Position numbers and translations under genes: made by a program | Origin: Trametes villosa | Taxonomy: Eukaryota > Basidiomycota > Agaricomycetes > Polyporales > Polyporaceae | Length of the DNA stretch: 64,000 nt | Direction: 5' to 3' | Assembly: GCA_002964805.2 (NCBI GenBank) | Contig: PUDQ02000033.1 | Coordinates: 1,054,001 to 1,118,000, forward strand | The notes under the pieces: generated by a model | The model's input: only the letters and a program-made list of their open reading frames with translations | What the model was told of the DNA's origin: nothing | Databases searched by the model: none | In this document: positions 48,269-59,174 of the stretch, piece after piece | Position numbering within the stretch: the stretch's first letter is position 1 | Layout: every line of letters begins with the position of its first letter

Positions 48269-50219
48269 GCTCGGAGGAGGAGAGGGCGATCACAGAACGC
48301 CGCAGACTATCCTGGAGCAATCAGCGGGGAGATGAATGAAGGGCGAAGCAGGATCGGGGCAGGAACAGTGTTGTCCGATCAGAGGAGGGAGAAGGCGCGG
48401 GGCAGCTTTCTGTGGCATAGCGCAGGGGGCATAAGACAGGGCGCGGGGGAGAACAAGAAGAGGAACTGACCTGGGTGGGCAGCGAACGGGAGCGGGAGGT
48501 GAGACTCACGAGGAATGCGTTGACGAATCAAGACAATCTGTGGCCGGGGGAGACAAGAGCGAGACTGTGGCTCGGAGTGCGAAAGCAAGGCGCCGCCAGG
48601 GATACAAAGAGCAGCCTCGGCGAGCACAGGGACGGCGAGGAGGGTTCAGGAAGGCTCGAGCTCTGGAGGCCTAGAGCGCGAGGGGGAGGGAGAGGCGTGC
48701 AGTGGGCGGCTGCAGTGGGCGGCCAGGCAAAGCAGAGAGGAAGTGAGCGACAGACGCGGGACAGGCTAAGCAGGGCTAACTCAGACAGGCTATCCATTCA
48801 CTCTGCTTCACACAGCCGCCCGCTCTCGCAGTGCGCAGCAAACAGTCCAAAACATTTTCCTTAGCTCGCGCGTTCGAGCTCCGTCGCGCGAGTTTATGCC
48901 ACAAGTCCTCCGAGTCCTCTCCCTTCCTCCCATCAATCATCCTTCCTATCGCCATCCGTCCCTATCCATCTCCTCGCTCTCTCCGGACGCTGTGAAGTCC
49001 GCTCGATGCTCGCTTGCTGCTTAACATCCTCCCCGCGCCCATCAGACTCTCCTCCGTCTCTCATCCCGTCTCCGTCTCGTTTCGGCAATTTTTTTGCAAC
49101 TTAAACTTTTGCCTCGGAACGCCCTCCGTCCCCGACGGCCACCACAGCCCTACGGCTCGTCTCTCGTGCACCAGCCGCTGCTGCTCGTCGTGCACATACA
49201 ACGCAGAAATCGCGCAACGCGTCTGTGCGGGCCTCCGCGCACGCCCTCGCCCGCCCTGCCCTGCATGGTTTGTCCCATATCCGCACCATCAACCTTACTC
49301 AATCCGTCGGATCGTCAGCATCGTTATAGTCCGCCTATTGCGCCTGATCTGCTACGATACCTATCCGCACGGTCATATGCCCTTCCTTTGATGTCCTCGA
49401 TCCGTTCGCGCCCTTCCCCCTCGTCAGCTGCGTCCCGTTCAGCCCTCGCAATAGCTCGCGAGGATCTTCCGCCCGCCTCCCCCCTCCCCTCCCACAGCCG
49501 TGGCTGCCTTCTCCCCTTCCCGGCGGCAGTTCTGCCCTGCTTCTGCCAGCCCGCCCTACCTTCACACTTCCGCTCTCCGTCTATTGCCGGCCCTCTGTGG
49601 GACTTCGCAATGCATTCGTCCGCCCGACGTTTACGCCATCACCGTCGACGTCTTGCTTCCGCGTGGATCACCTGTGAGAACGCCTGGTCACAAGCGGGAT
49701 GCTCGCCTCGCGCGCACGGGTCCGCGCTGTATCTTAGCGATGCCCCAGCCCGCGCCTCTTCTCGCGCGTGCCCGTCCCGTTCGCAGTCCGACGCCCTTCT
49801 CCCTGCCCGCGGCGAAACTCGAAGCCAGGGCGATCCAGCGTCCTCCACACGCCGACGCTGCGGCGTCGCAGGCCCTGAACCGGCGCAGAACTCAGATGCA
49901 CGCCCTAGTATAGCATATACAAATTCAGCGCGCGAGACCCTGAGCCATGCATGCATTGACATGGCACATGCCGCCGTCGCGACTCGCGTCCTCTCGCGTC
50001 GCGCTCGGGACCGCGCGCACTGTGCAGGGACGCGCCTCTCCCGCGCGCCCGCGTCCTTCGCCGACAGATTAGCGCCCATTGTGGCGAAGGCACCTGCCAT
50101 TTCCGGGGCGAGGGCGCTCCGCTGCTTTCATCCACACGCTGCCACAGTCCACCTCGCGCCTGAGCCCTATACACCGCGTATCTGACGGAACGATCGCGCA
50201 TTAAGCCACTTTTGCTGGG
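48269..50219. other. Divergent upstream region without a supported gene
   Basis: About 2 kb between the large minus-strand gene and BET3. Long GC-driven frames on both strands (for example about 49.1-50.2 kb) are Arg/Ser/Pro-rich with no motif. The left part may be a long 5' leader of the large regulator gene, as is common for regulatory genes. A T-run (CAATTTTTTTGC) is at about 49087. Confidence 0.45.
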
Positions 50220-51075
50220 ATGGCGTCGACGAGCAAGCAGTACAAGGCCGTAGGAGAGGACTTGTGGAAGGGCCGCACCGAGAAAATCGTAAGCGTCCTT
50301 GGGGGACCTGCCCAACCCCCTCGGTCGAAGCATCGTCCTCAGGCTGACGCGCCCAGGAGTAGAACGCAGAGCTGTTCGCCCTCACGTACGGCGCGCTCGT
50401 CGTGCAGCTCATCCAGGACTACGAGGACTACGCGGAGGTGAACAAGCAGCTCGAGAAGATGGGCTACAACATCGGCACGCGCCTCATCGAGGACTTCCTC
50501 GCCCGCAGCAGCCTGGGACGGTGTGCGGACTTCCGCGAGGTCGGCGAGGTCGTCGCGAAGGTGCGCCGCGATCTTACGTGCACGTCATGCTCAGCCGCGG
50601 ACTAGGGCAAATTCAAACTGTGGCTGCGGTGTGTGCACGCACGCAGGTTGGCTTCAAGTCGTTCCTCAACATCACGCCGAACGTGACGCACGGCGCACAA
50701 CCCGTCGCCTCGTCGCCGACCCGCACAAGCATGCCCCCACCGCAGGTGAACGCGCCGGGATCGACGTTCACGCTGCAGTTCGACGAGAACCCGCTCGCGG
50801 AGTTTGTCGAGCTGCCCGAGGAGGCGCTAGAGGGGGGCTTGTGGTTCAGCAACGTCCTCTGCGGCGTGATAAGAGGCGCGCTGGAGATGGTGCGTCCCCC
50901 ACACCGATCATGCGACAGCCCTGGTGATTGACCTCGCTGCGGTACCATACCACAGGTCCAGATGCAGGTGCAGGCCGCCTTCGTATCGGATGTTCTGCGC
51001 GGCGACGAGGCGACCGAGATCCGCGTGACGCTCGTGAAATACCTAGAGGAGGAGGTGCCCGTGGGCGACGACTAG
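50220..51075 (+). CDS. BET3: TRAPP complex core subunit BET3 (TRAPPC3)
   Basis: Core subunit of TRAPP, the Rab GEF and tethering complex of ER-to-Golgi and Golgi traffic. The start at 50220 gives [19 protein letters not shown]. After an intron: [20 protein letters not shown], then [19 protein letters not shown], in which the upstream cysteine usually palmitoylated in BET3 is not obvious. The next exon begins [16 protein letters not shown], carries an extra Pro/Ser insert, then [20 protein letters not shown]. The last exon has [19 protein letters not shown] and ends EEEVPVGDD. Four exons with in-phase GT-AG junctions. Confidence 0.92.
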
Positions 51076-51355
51076 ATACCGAAGTATGGATGTACAGTAG
51101 CAGTTTTGCACGACACGATGTATCACCTATCGCGGCCGCCCGCCATGCAGGCACGCCCCGAGGCAGCGACATGGGGCGCCATGAAGTGCAGCGTCCCAAA
51201 CCAGTCCGCAAATCGCAAATCTGTGCACGCAGCGCGGCGATCAGCAGGGCTGCTCACGAGCACGGCGAGGCGTGCAGCGCACTCACCAACGCGGGCAACG
51301 AGCGATAGCGGAGCGGGGCGTCCGGCCCAGCCCAGCCCGGCCGCCCCGTGGCCGT

Positions 51356-51877
51356 CTAGTTGTACCGCTCGACGCGGTTGAGCTTCCGCGCCGTGCGCGC
51401 GTTGCTCTGCGTGTTCTGGCCGCGCACGGGGAGGTGCATCGCGTGCCGCCGCCCGACGTAGCTGCCGATCATGCGCTGGTGCGCGATGTTCTCCCGCATC
51501 TGCCGCCGCAGGTCCGACTCGATCTTGATCTCCCGCAGGCGGTCCGCCGGGGCTGCCACCTGCTGTTGCTGCTGGGCGGGGGCGGGGAGGTGCGTGTGCG
51601 GGGGCGCGAGCGGCTGCACGGCGACGGGGGGCGAGTTCGCGGGCGAGGAGAGGAAGGCGGTGAGCGCGGTCACTTGGGACTGGTTCAGGTGCCGGATCCG
51701 GGCGCGGTCGTGGATCTGCACGCGGGCGCAGAGGCGGAGTGCGGTTTTCTGGCCGATTCCGTAGAAGTGCGTCAAGGCATGCTGTACTTTGTGTTAGGCA
51801 AGGTTTTGCACGGTAAGGCCGGGTATGCTCACCTTGACAAAGTGGTTGTCAGGAAGAACGACGCCGAGGATATGCAT
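51356..51877 (-). CDS. SWS2: Mitochondrial small-subunit ribosomal protein uS13m
   Basis: Mitoribosomal homologue of bacterial S13. Exon 1 (51877 to about 51833) encodes [15 protein letters not shown]. Exon 2 continues [20 protein letters not shown], the S13 helix-two-turn-helix start, then [15 protein letters not shown]. It ends with [20 protein letters not shown] and the conserved C-terminal [13 protein letters not shown], stop at 51358-51356. Between these lies an extra Pro/Ala-rich stretch with five Gln (CAG-type codons), which is not part of the usual fold. Head-to-head with XAP5, 167 bases apart. Confidence 0.9.
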
Positions 51878-52044
51878 AGCGAAGGAGTCGAGCCAGCCCA
51901 GGCACTCAGAGTCAAGAGAAGATGGCAGCGACGGCGGAAGGAGCACCCAGTCGCAGGCGCCCATGCCACCGGACGTTCGTGCGCGCTTCCTCCGGCGCCT
52001 CCGCCCATTCCGTGCTTGACCTCCGACGCCCACCATCTGGCAAC
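51878..52044. promoter_or_regulatory. Bidirectional promoter of uS13m and XAP5
   Basis: Only 167 bases lie between the two start codons, so both genes must draw on one compact promoter. No TATA box is visible. Confidence 0.5.
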
Positions 52045-53351
52045 ATGTCTACCAGCAAGGCCGAGGGCCGGCGCGAGGACGCCCTCGCGAAGCAGCGCGA
52101 CCAGATGCGCGAGGACTTCGAGCGCCAGAAGGCGACGCTCATCCAGGAGACGGAGAAGGCGCGGCCGTCGACGAACCGCTTCATCGGGCAGAACGACTCG
52201 ATGGAGGACACGCTCAAGCTGAGCACCGTCGGCCTCGTCCGCCTCGAGGACTTCCAGCAGCGCCGGAAGGAGCTGGAGGAGGCGAAGGCGCGCGAGGCGG
52301 CGCGTACAAGTGAGCTCAAGTATGTGGATGGTTCTCTTGGATGCCGCCACTGGTGGCGGCGCGGGTGTGTCTGTCGTTCGGCCGGATCGCTTACTTTGTG
52401 TGGAGGATTTGTTTAGAGAGGAGAAAAAGGTGAAGAAGCGCAAGAAGCAGGCCAAGGCAACACTGTCATTTGCGCTCGATGACGACGAGGGCGACGAGAG
52501 CGCATCCGCCTCCGCAAACGGCGAGCAGAACGAACCGTTAGCCAAGAAGGCGAAGTCGCGCAAGAACCCCGAGGTCGACACGTCCTTCCTCCCCGACCGA
52601 GAGCGTGAAGAGGCCGACCGGCGCGAAAGGGAAGCCCTCCGCCAGGAATGGCTGCGCAAGCAGGAGGAGCTGAAGAACGAAGAGGTGGAGATCGTCTATT
52701 CTTACTGGGACGGCAGCGGCCACCGGAAGAGCGTAACGGTAAGTCCGCTCCGAGCGATGCAGTGCGTAGCGGGCCTGACCACATAGGTACACGCACGTGG
52801 AACGCCGGTCCTCGTCACATAGTGCAGGAAGGGCGACACCATCTCCTCGTTCCTCGAGAAGTGTCGGCAGCAGTTCCCTGAGCTGCGTGGCATCAGCGTC
52901 GACAACATGATGTATGTCAAGGTATGCATAGAAGGAGCGTATTTGAAGCCCATACACGTCTTCTGACACCCGTTTCTAGGAGGACCTCATCATCCCTCAT
53001 GTACGCTTAACTAACCCTTCGGATACCCGTTCTTGCGCTGACGTCGTTACGTAGCACTACACGTTCTACGACTTCATTGTCAACAAGGCTCGCGGGAAGT
53101 CGGGCCCGCTGTTCAACTTTGACGTCCACGATGACGTGCGTCTCTTGGCCGACGCAACCGTCGAGAAAGACGAGTCGCACGCCGGGAAGGTGGTCGAGCG
53201 GAGCTGGTACCAAAGAAATAAGCATATATTCCCAGCATCGCGTTGGGAGGTACGTTATTGGATATCCGTACGCACCCTGCCATTCCGCTGACATTGCTTG
53301 TCACAGGTCTACGATCCGGACAAGAACTACGGGAAGTATACCATTGCCTGA
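52045..53351 (+). CDS. XAP5/FAM50-family nuclear protein
   Basis: FAM50/XAP5 proteins are nuclear and associated with the spliceosome and chromatin. The start at 52045 reads [19 protein letters not shown], then [19 protein letters not shown] and a Lys/Arg/Glu-rich helix. A basic segment ([20 protein letters not shown]) precedes [18 protein letters not shown] and [19 protein letters not shown]. Then come short exons with [38 protein letters not shown] and [18 protein letters not shown]. The last reads [14 protein letters not shown], the canonical family end. Six or more introns; one exon encodes only about seven residues (EDLIIPH). Confidence 0.95.
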
Positions 53352-53595
53352 ACTTCTACACATTGGCCAGTTCGCTGTAATGTATGTATATAGTCGATCG
53401 ACAACGTTGATGAGCTTTAGTGCCAGCACTATTCAGAGGACCGTCGCCCTCCGACATCTCCGGCATGCAGTTACACCGGCACTGCGGTGGTTTGTGAACG
53501 CGTCTGAGCTGGCCGCCGGGGGGATTAACAAACACCATTCGTTGAGACGTCTGATTGCGAACGGGTCGTGCGGGACGAAAAATGTCAAAAGATAA

Positions 53596-53668
53596 TGCCA
53601 GGAGCGTGGATTGAACACGCGACCTCCAGAACTTCAGTCTGTTGCTCTCCCAGCTGAGCTATCCCGGC
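53596..53668 (-). tRNA. tRNA-Phe (anticodon GAA), no intron
   Basis: Read on the minus strand, the acceptor stem GCCGGGA pairs with TCCTGGC (one G-T wobble). The D arm contains GCTC-AGCTGGGA-GAGC, the anticodon loop CTGAAGT gives GAA, and the T arm is GCGTG-TTCAATC-CACGC. The discriminator base is A at 53596. The 27-43 pair is an A-G mismatch. Downstream T-runs (TCTTTTG, ATTTTTC) would serve as Pol III terminator. The A box and B box are present. Confidence 0.93.
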
Positions 53669-53831
53669 TTGGGAATAAGGGAAATATGTTTGCTTATGCC
53701 CCTTCCCAGCTCGTCAATCCTATCACTGACGTCTTTCGCCCAAGCCGCGCCAATTGGGAGGCCGGTCCACAGCTTGCCTCCGCCGCTACACATCCTTGCA
53801 GTGATCCCCGCTCTAAGCTACCACTGTCACC

Positions 53832-54759
53832 ATGTCGGGCACAGGACCTAGGGAGAACATCTTCCCCACGCGGATGGCCCTCACAAACACGAAGCTCCGC
53901 CTCAAGGGAGCTCAGACGGGTCACTCCCTGCTCGCGAAGAAGCGCGATGCCCTCACAACCCGCTTCAGGGCTATCCTCCGCCGAGTCGATGAAGTGCGCC
54001 TCTCGTCCACAGTTAATCTAGGCCGCAGTGTATAACGTCGATATGTCCTTCAGGCGAAACGGAAGATGGGCCGTGTGATGCAGCTCGCGTCGTTCTCGCT
54101 CGCGGAGGTCACGTACGCGACGGGCGATATCTCGTACCTCGTCCAGGAGCAGGCGAAGTCGGCGTCGTTCAAAGTCAAGGCGCGGCAGGAGAACGTGTCC
54201 GGTGTCGTGCTTCCCGCGTTCGAGGTGGACCGTGTGCCAGGATCAGGTGCGTTCCTCTGCTCCCTCTATTGAGATTGCCCTACTTACCGAGGCGGCTAGA
54301 CTTCAATCTCACTGGTCTTGGGCGCGGTGGGCAGCAGGTGCTGCGGGCAAAGGAGGTGTACGCCAAGGCGGTCGAAACGTTGGTCGACCTGGCGTCCCTA
54401 CAGACCGCCTTCATGATCCTCGACGAAGTCATCCGCGCAACTAACCGGCGAGTCAATGCTATTGAGCACGTCGTCATCCCCCGCCTGGAGAACACTATCA
54501 AGTACATCTCTAGCGAGCTAGATGAGATGGATCGAGAAGAGTTCTTCCGGTATGTGGGCATACTTGGATATCTAAACTCACGTTACTATTGATCACCTCT
54601 AGGTTGAAGAAGGTGCAAGGCAAGAAGAAACGAGACGCAGAAGCAGCGGAGATCCTCAGAAAAGCGAAGGAGGCTGCGGAGGCACCCGCAGTGGTCCCAG
54701 AAGTCGCAGGCGGAGGCGGAGACCTGCTCGGAAGCAAGGACGAGGATGTCATTTTCTGA
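53832..54759 (+). CDS. VMA8: V-type H+-ATPase subunit D
   Basis: Central rotor-stalk subunit of the vacuolar proton pump, in the V1 sector. The start at 53832 gives [19 protein letters not shown], then [20 protein letters not shown]. The next exon is [20 protein letters not shown] and [19 protein letters not shown], then [18 protein letters not shown] third has [20 protein letters not shown], then [20 protein letters not shown] and [16 protein letters not shown]. The last exon is [20 protein letters not shown] with a Gly-rich end DEDVIF, stop TGA at 54757-54759. Full length and family-typical. Confidence 0.95.
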
Positions 54760-55032
54760 GGTACTTGTACGCTTCCTCCGGACTCTGATGTCGTTTTCGA
54801 GTTATGCCATCGAATGAGATACCCTCTCCGTGTACAATACAAATGCATGACTCTGCGAGTGGTCACGACAACCCTCTTTTCTGCGAGCACTCCCGTCGTT
54901 CCAGATGCGGCGGGGGCGGCCTGAGGCCCATGTAGCATAAACATGTGCGTAGCGGCATACATACATGCGAGATTTTGCAGAGACGATGCAGGGAAAGCCA
55001 GTAAGAGCAGTGCACAAGGAAAGCCGAGAGAA

Positions 55033-55773
55033 TTACTGTATGATGGATCAGCACATAAACCATAACTCGGAAGGGGCATGCACATACGTCGACCATCTCG
55101 ACGTCCTCGCCCGCCTTCGTGCTCTTCTTCCTGTCCTTGCGGTCAAGGATTGCCCGCCTAAGATGTCATGTCCTATCAGCAATTGGATTGTTATCGAGAC
55201 GCATGCGACGCACCTGTCCTTGTCCAGCTTGACGGTGGTGACGACAACCTTGCTGGGGTGAATGCCAATGGGGACGGATGCGCCGTTCGACTTGTCGCGC
55301 TGGACGCGGTCGACGTGGATCACCCACTTCTTGCGGTACACCTGGGTGACCTTGCCCTCACGACCCTTGTACTTGCCCCGAACGATCCGGACCTCGTCAT
55401 CCTTGCGAATGGGTATTGACCGCGTCTGCTCGCGGTGTTACTGTGCTGCTCCCGCCAAAATCTGCCGACAAGGGTGGGACGTACGTTGTACTTCGCGCGG
55501 AGCTCCTTGGAGAGCGAAGAGGACATAATCTTGCGCCTCACCGAGGAGGGCGCAGAGAAGTGCGCCTTGCGCGACTTGCGGCGGGAGGAGGAAACGTCTG
55601 CACGGAGGGGGGATCGCATGTCAGTACACTGGACTGGCCGTACACACCACATCCGTAACGCCTCCGTCCCATCCATCCCATTCCACCACTCCAACCGCCC
55701 CGAAACCTCTCGACAGCACCAGGACAGCGTTTCGGCCTGCAACAGAACAGTACTCACCGGGGTTGAACTTCAT
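55033..55773 (-). CDS. RPL26: 60S ribosomal protein L26 (uL24)
   Basis: Cytosolic large-subunit protein. The start ATG at 55773-55771 is followed by only five codons (MKFNP) before the first intron, common in fungal ribosomal genes. Then [31 protein letters not shown], the KOW-like part [19 protein letters not shown], then [20 protein letters not shown] and [18 protein letters not shown]. It ends [10 protein letters not shown] at 55088. There a GTATGT donor and an ATACAG acceptor leave TAA (55035-55033) as the whole of the last coding exon. Without splicing the frame would run on as non-conserved sequence. I chose the spliced end because the branch-like GCTGAT and acceptor fit. Confidence 0.9.
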
Positions 55774-56034
55774 CTTGACGGTCTTGAGGATGTCGGCGGT
55801 GACGATGGCAGATTTTCCTCCCTCAAACGACCAAGCGCGGGCGTTCAGTGGTGACGCGTAACGCCAGCGTGTCACACCACCGCTGCGTGATGCGGTCACA
55901 CACGGTCCCTGAAGCGCCGGTGACTTCATCGCTCAGCGTCGCAGCCACCTCTAACCCCGTCCACCCTGACTTCGTGCACACTCCTGGCTGTACTCCCTCA
56001 CATCACAACCTGACTCTGCGGAACACTTGCAAAT

Positions 56035-57047
56035 ATGTCTAGCGAGAAAATCCGACCGACGAAGCTCAAGTTCAAGGGCGAGAAGACGAAGAAGAAGCGC
56101 AAGCACGAAGACAGTGAGGAGGGCCCCAGCAGGCGGCGGCGCAGGGACGACAACGACGAGGCTCCCGAGACCTGGGTACTCCCCGATAACGAGAACGAGA
56201 TCCGCGGGCCGACATTCATCATACATCCCTCCGACCCTTCGCCCATCTGCATCACATACAACTCGACGCGCGGCTCTATCGTCCTCCAGTCTGTAGACAA
56301 GGACAAGACAGACGACTCGGAGCCGCCGAGCATCAAGGACCGCGCGCCGACAGACGTCTCGCAGGTGTGGGTGGTCACCCGCGTCGCCGGCTCACCAACG
56401 ATAAACCTGCGCACGGGCGTGGGCGAAGGCAAGTTCATCTCCTGCGACAAGCACGGCCTCGTCTCCGCCGACCGCGAAGCCCGTGGACCCCAGGAGGAAT
56501 GGACGCCTGTCGTCTTCCCCGACGGGATGGTGGCGTTCCAGAACATCTACGAGAAGTACCTCAGCGTTGACGAAGTCGCGGGCGGGCAACTTGCACTTCG
56601 CGGAGACAGCGAGGAGGTCGGCTTCCGGGAGCGCTTCTGGGTCAAAGTTCAGAGCAAGTACAAGAAGGAAGCGCGTGATGAAGAGAAGAAGCGGAAAGAA
56701 GGCTTGATTGACGTCTCTACCGTAGACGAGGCCGGCACCAAGTGCGTAGCGTCTCTAGTGGAGAGTCTTGAGTAGTGCGCGCTGACCGAGGGTTTAGTAA
56801 GATATACCAAGCATGGGGTGCTGGGAGGTCGGTGGTATCCTCGGGGGATAAAAGCGAGGTTTGCAACCAATTACGCACGTGCAAACTGTCTGTTCTGACC
56901 ATCCATGTATCAGCTCAAGAAAGCAAAGAAGGAAGGGCGGCTTGCAGAGGCCCTTCTGGAGCGGCGAGCGAAGCTTAAGAGGTACGGCCCTGCCTTAACA
57001 CCCTGCTTGCTAAGACTGACGTCCGTTATAGTGACCGTTTCTGCTGA
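56035..57047 (+). CDS. FRG1: FRG1-family nuclear actin-bundling/RNA-processing protein
   Basis: FRG1 has an actin-crosslinking-like beta-trefoil and is linked to RNA processing and the spliceosome. The start at 56035 gives MSSEKIRPTKLKFKGEKTKK, a basic nuclear-localisation stretch. Next come ETWVLPDNENEIRGPTFII, GSPTINLRTGVGEGKFISCD and FQNIYEKYLSVDEV, then RERFWVKVQSKYKKEARDEE. After the third-last exon the chain continues KIYQAWGAGRSVVSSGDKSE, then LKKAKKEGRLAEALLERRAK, then SDRFC and TGA at 57045-57047. Each junction keeps phase. The C-terminal SDRFC matches the family hallmark. Confidence 0.92.
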
Positions 57048-57252
57048 TTGCATTCCCGTGCTATTGTCTTCGTTTCATGATCGTTGTATTGGTATAGCCC
57101 CAACCTGCTTTCGCCCAGGTAACCTATTGTCGTTGCTGTTGTATACTTCCTCGTCGAGTTCATCGTGCCGAGAACCACCCATGACGTCAAGAAGCGTATT
57201 CGTACACTTGAGCGCTATGCCACTACGTTCGCTTTTCTTCTCTCCGATGCAT

Positions 57253-58292
57253 CTAGAGGGATGCCAACGCGTCGCCGATCATCTTGAACTGTAGCTCTGT
57301 CAGTTCGCCCGCGCTGACCCAGCCATACAGCCAACGACGCCAACCTGGTATGCGCAGCACTCCGCGAAGAGCAGTCTCGTTGCTAACGCCATATCCGACG
57401 AAGATGGGAAGGAGGGAGCGCAAATCCTGTGGCAAGGTCTGTAGAAAGTGCTCTACATATCCTTGGGGTTTGTTCACTAGGACCTCGACTACTGTACTGG
57501 TTGGAGTCCGGCTCGTCACTGTGGTGGGGTTTGAGTTGGCTTTACGGGGCGTCTGCAAGTCAGAGTGATTGTGAGTTGCTACATATATGGCAGTATCAAT
57601 CGACGTCACTTACATGGGGTATAGACTTGCTGTGGCTGAGACCCGTCTGGTGCGTCTGTTCTCTTCCAGCCCGCCGCGGCGAAGAGCGCTTGCGAGCTTG
57701 AAGAGGAATATAACCACGATTATTGGCTCCGCAGTTTGGCTAAAGGAGACGGCGCCGGCGTAAGCACGGAACGTAGAGGACTTCTATGAATCTCCACTCA
57801 CGCCAACCACTTGGTCGTATCCGATGATGCCAGCTAGCTTTCCGCCCTTGCGATTCTGACGATGCAGTTGAACCATAGTAGGGATCGGCCAGTTGCCTTC
57901 ATAATTCTTCAAGACGGGATGTGCGCGTACAGCCTGGGTCGACTTCTTCGTGAGCCCTCTAGCGCTTGATGTCAACTACGGCAGATTCTCGCAAACATAC
58001 CTCCGGAATTAGGGGACCCCTCGACGACGCTCCCGCCTCCATTACGTTCTCAACCGGGAAGTAGCGATCACAAAGCTTTCCGACCGTGTCCTGCGGTTCA
58101 GAATATGTGGATGGTTAGCGGTGTGTCGCAACGCGCTGGAAGTTATCCTAGTGCACTGACGAGGATGTCATAATACAGTCTTCTATCCGCTTCAGTCTTG
58201 GTGAGCTTCATTTGGCTTGCCAGGCAAGTCTGGTCAAGGTAGATGATCACACGTCGCGACACTCCACCCACGGGCCGGGGAATGGTGGTCAT
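57253..58292 (-). CDS. Uncharacterised paralogue family, member 3 (diverged)
   Basis: The start ATG at 58292-58290 gives MTTIPRPVGGVSRRVIIYLD, then CLASQMKLTKTEADRRLYY, equivalent to the SLARQMRLDKT block of members 1 and 2. Exon 2 is again exactly 90 bases (DTVGKLCDRYFP to GPLIPE). Exon 3 has HPVLKNYEGNWPIPTMVQL, the WP block. A basic linker follows (RKRSSPRRAGREQTHQ), then the C-terminal domain: FLQTLPQDLRSLLPIFVGYG, RRWLYGWVSAGELTELQFK. About 290 residues. Exon number and phases match, although identity is low. This places members 1-3 in one family. Function unknown. Confidence 0.7.
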
Positions 58293-59174
58293 TCCGAGCG
58301 TAGCAGATGCTGGTAAGTGTGAACGGGAGGTCGTTCTGTTCACTTCCCCGCTTCGGCCTTATATAGCGACATACCTCGTGGCCGCCGTTCAGCAGTTCAA
58401 GACGAACATGGCGGCCCTCGCGACCCTGCAAACTCTACCGCAGCGCAAGTTTGCGTCGCGTCGCCGCGTCGCGTTTTCACGCTCACGCGCTGCGGGGACG
58501 TCCCTTCAAGTTCATGAGCCGCCGAAGCGAGGTAAGTACTCTTGGGCCCTGCTGCTAAGTGTGATAACTTTCATCATTTTGCAGGCTCGGAAACCGCGTA
58601 TTGTTTAGTCTGCATATTCTCTCTGACCGTACTATGTCGCTCTTGGTCTTCAACACTTACATGACAACGTAGACCAATCATCGCGCGCGTCGATGTGTGG
58701 CGCAAGCCGTTGAACGTTCAAGGGTGCGGTGACTGCCTTGTATATGTCGCGCCCCGTTACATCCGACCTTCGGCTGTATATGGACACTCTTGATATATTG
58801 GATGTATAGATATGGTCAGTGTTATCTTTAGACTGTACTTATACTCTCGCTCGACGATCACTCACCTCGGCAGCTTTCCTCACTGGCAGCAGGATAAACC
58901 AGAGGTGAGCCACTCCGAGTACTGTATATGACTTTCACTCACTCATATCACCCCATCAAACAACCATTCTGAAGGACAGCAAACCAGGCGGTGACTATCC
59001 ATTGCAAACCTCGTGAGCGGAGTGTGGTTCTCGCCGCGCACACCAATTTCCGTGTAAGCTCAGACTGTACAGTCCGTGAGTAACCATCCTAATCTTCGGT
59101 AATGCAACCGTAGTTTGACTGACGGACAGGGAGTCGCACATCGAGTCTGACCGTCGTGCACAACCCGACTGCTT
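58293..59174. promoter_or_regulatory. Divergent region between paralogue 3 and the F-box-like gene
   Basis: About 0.9 kb. On the minus strand TATATAAGG lies at 58365-58357, about 65 bases before the paralogue 3 start, a good TATA position for a short leader. CGCGTCGCG lies at 58465-58473 and GCGTCGCG at 58453-58460. No gene is supported between about 58600 and 59174, where the sequence is lower in GC with short direct words. Confidence 0.5.

Noticed and set aside
49094..50185. A 363-codon open frame upstream of BET3 on the plus strand
   Set aside because: It is Arg/Pro/Ser-rich, overlaps long frames on the opposite strand, lacks motifs, and fits the random open frames expected in GC-rich DNA.
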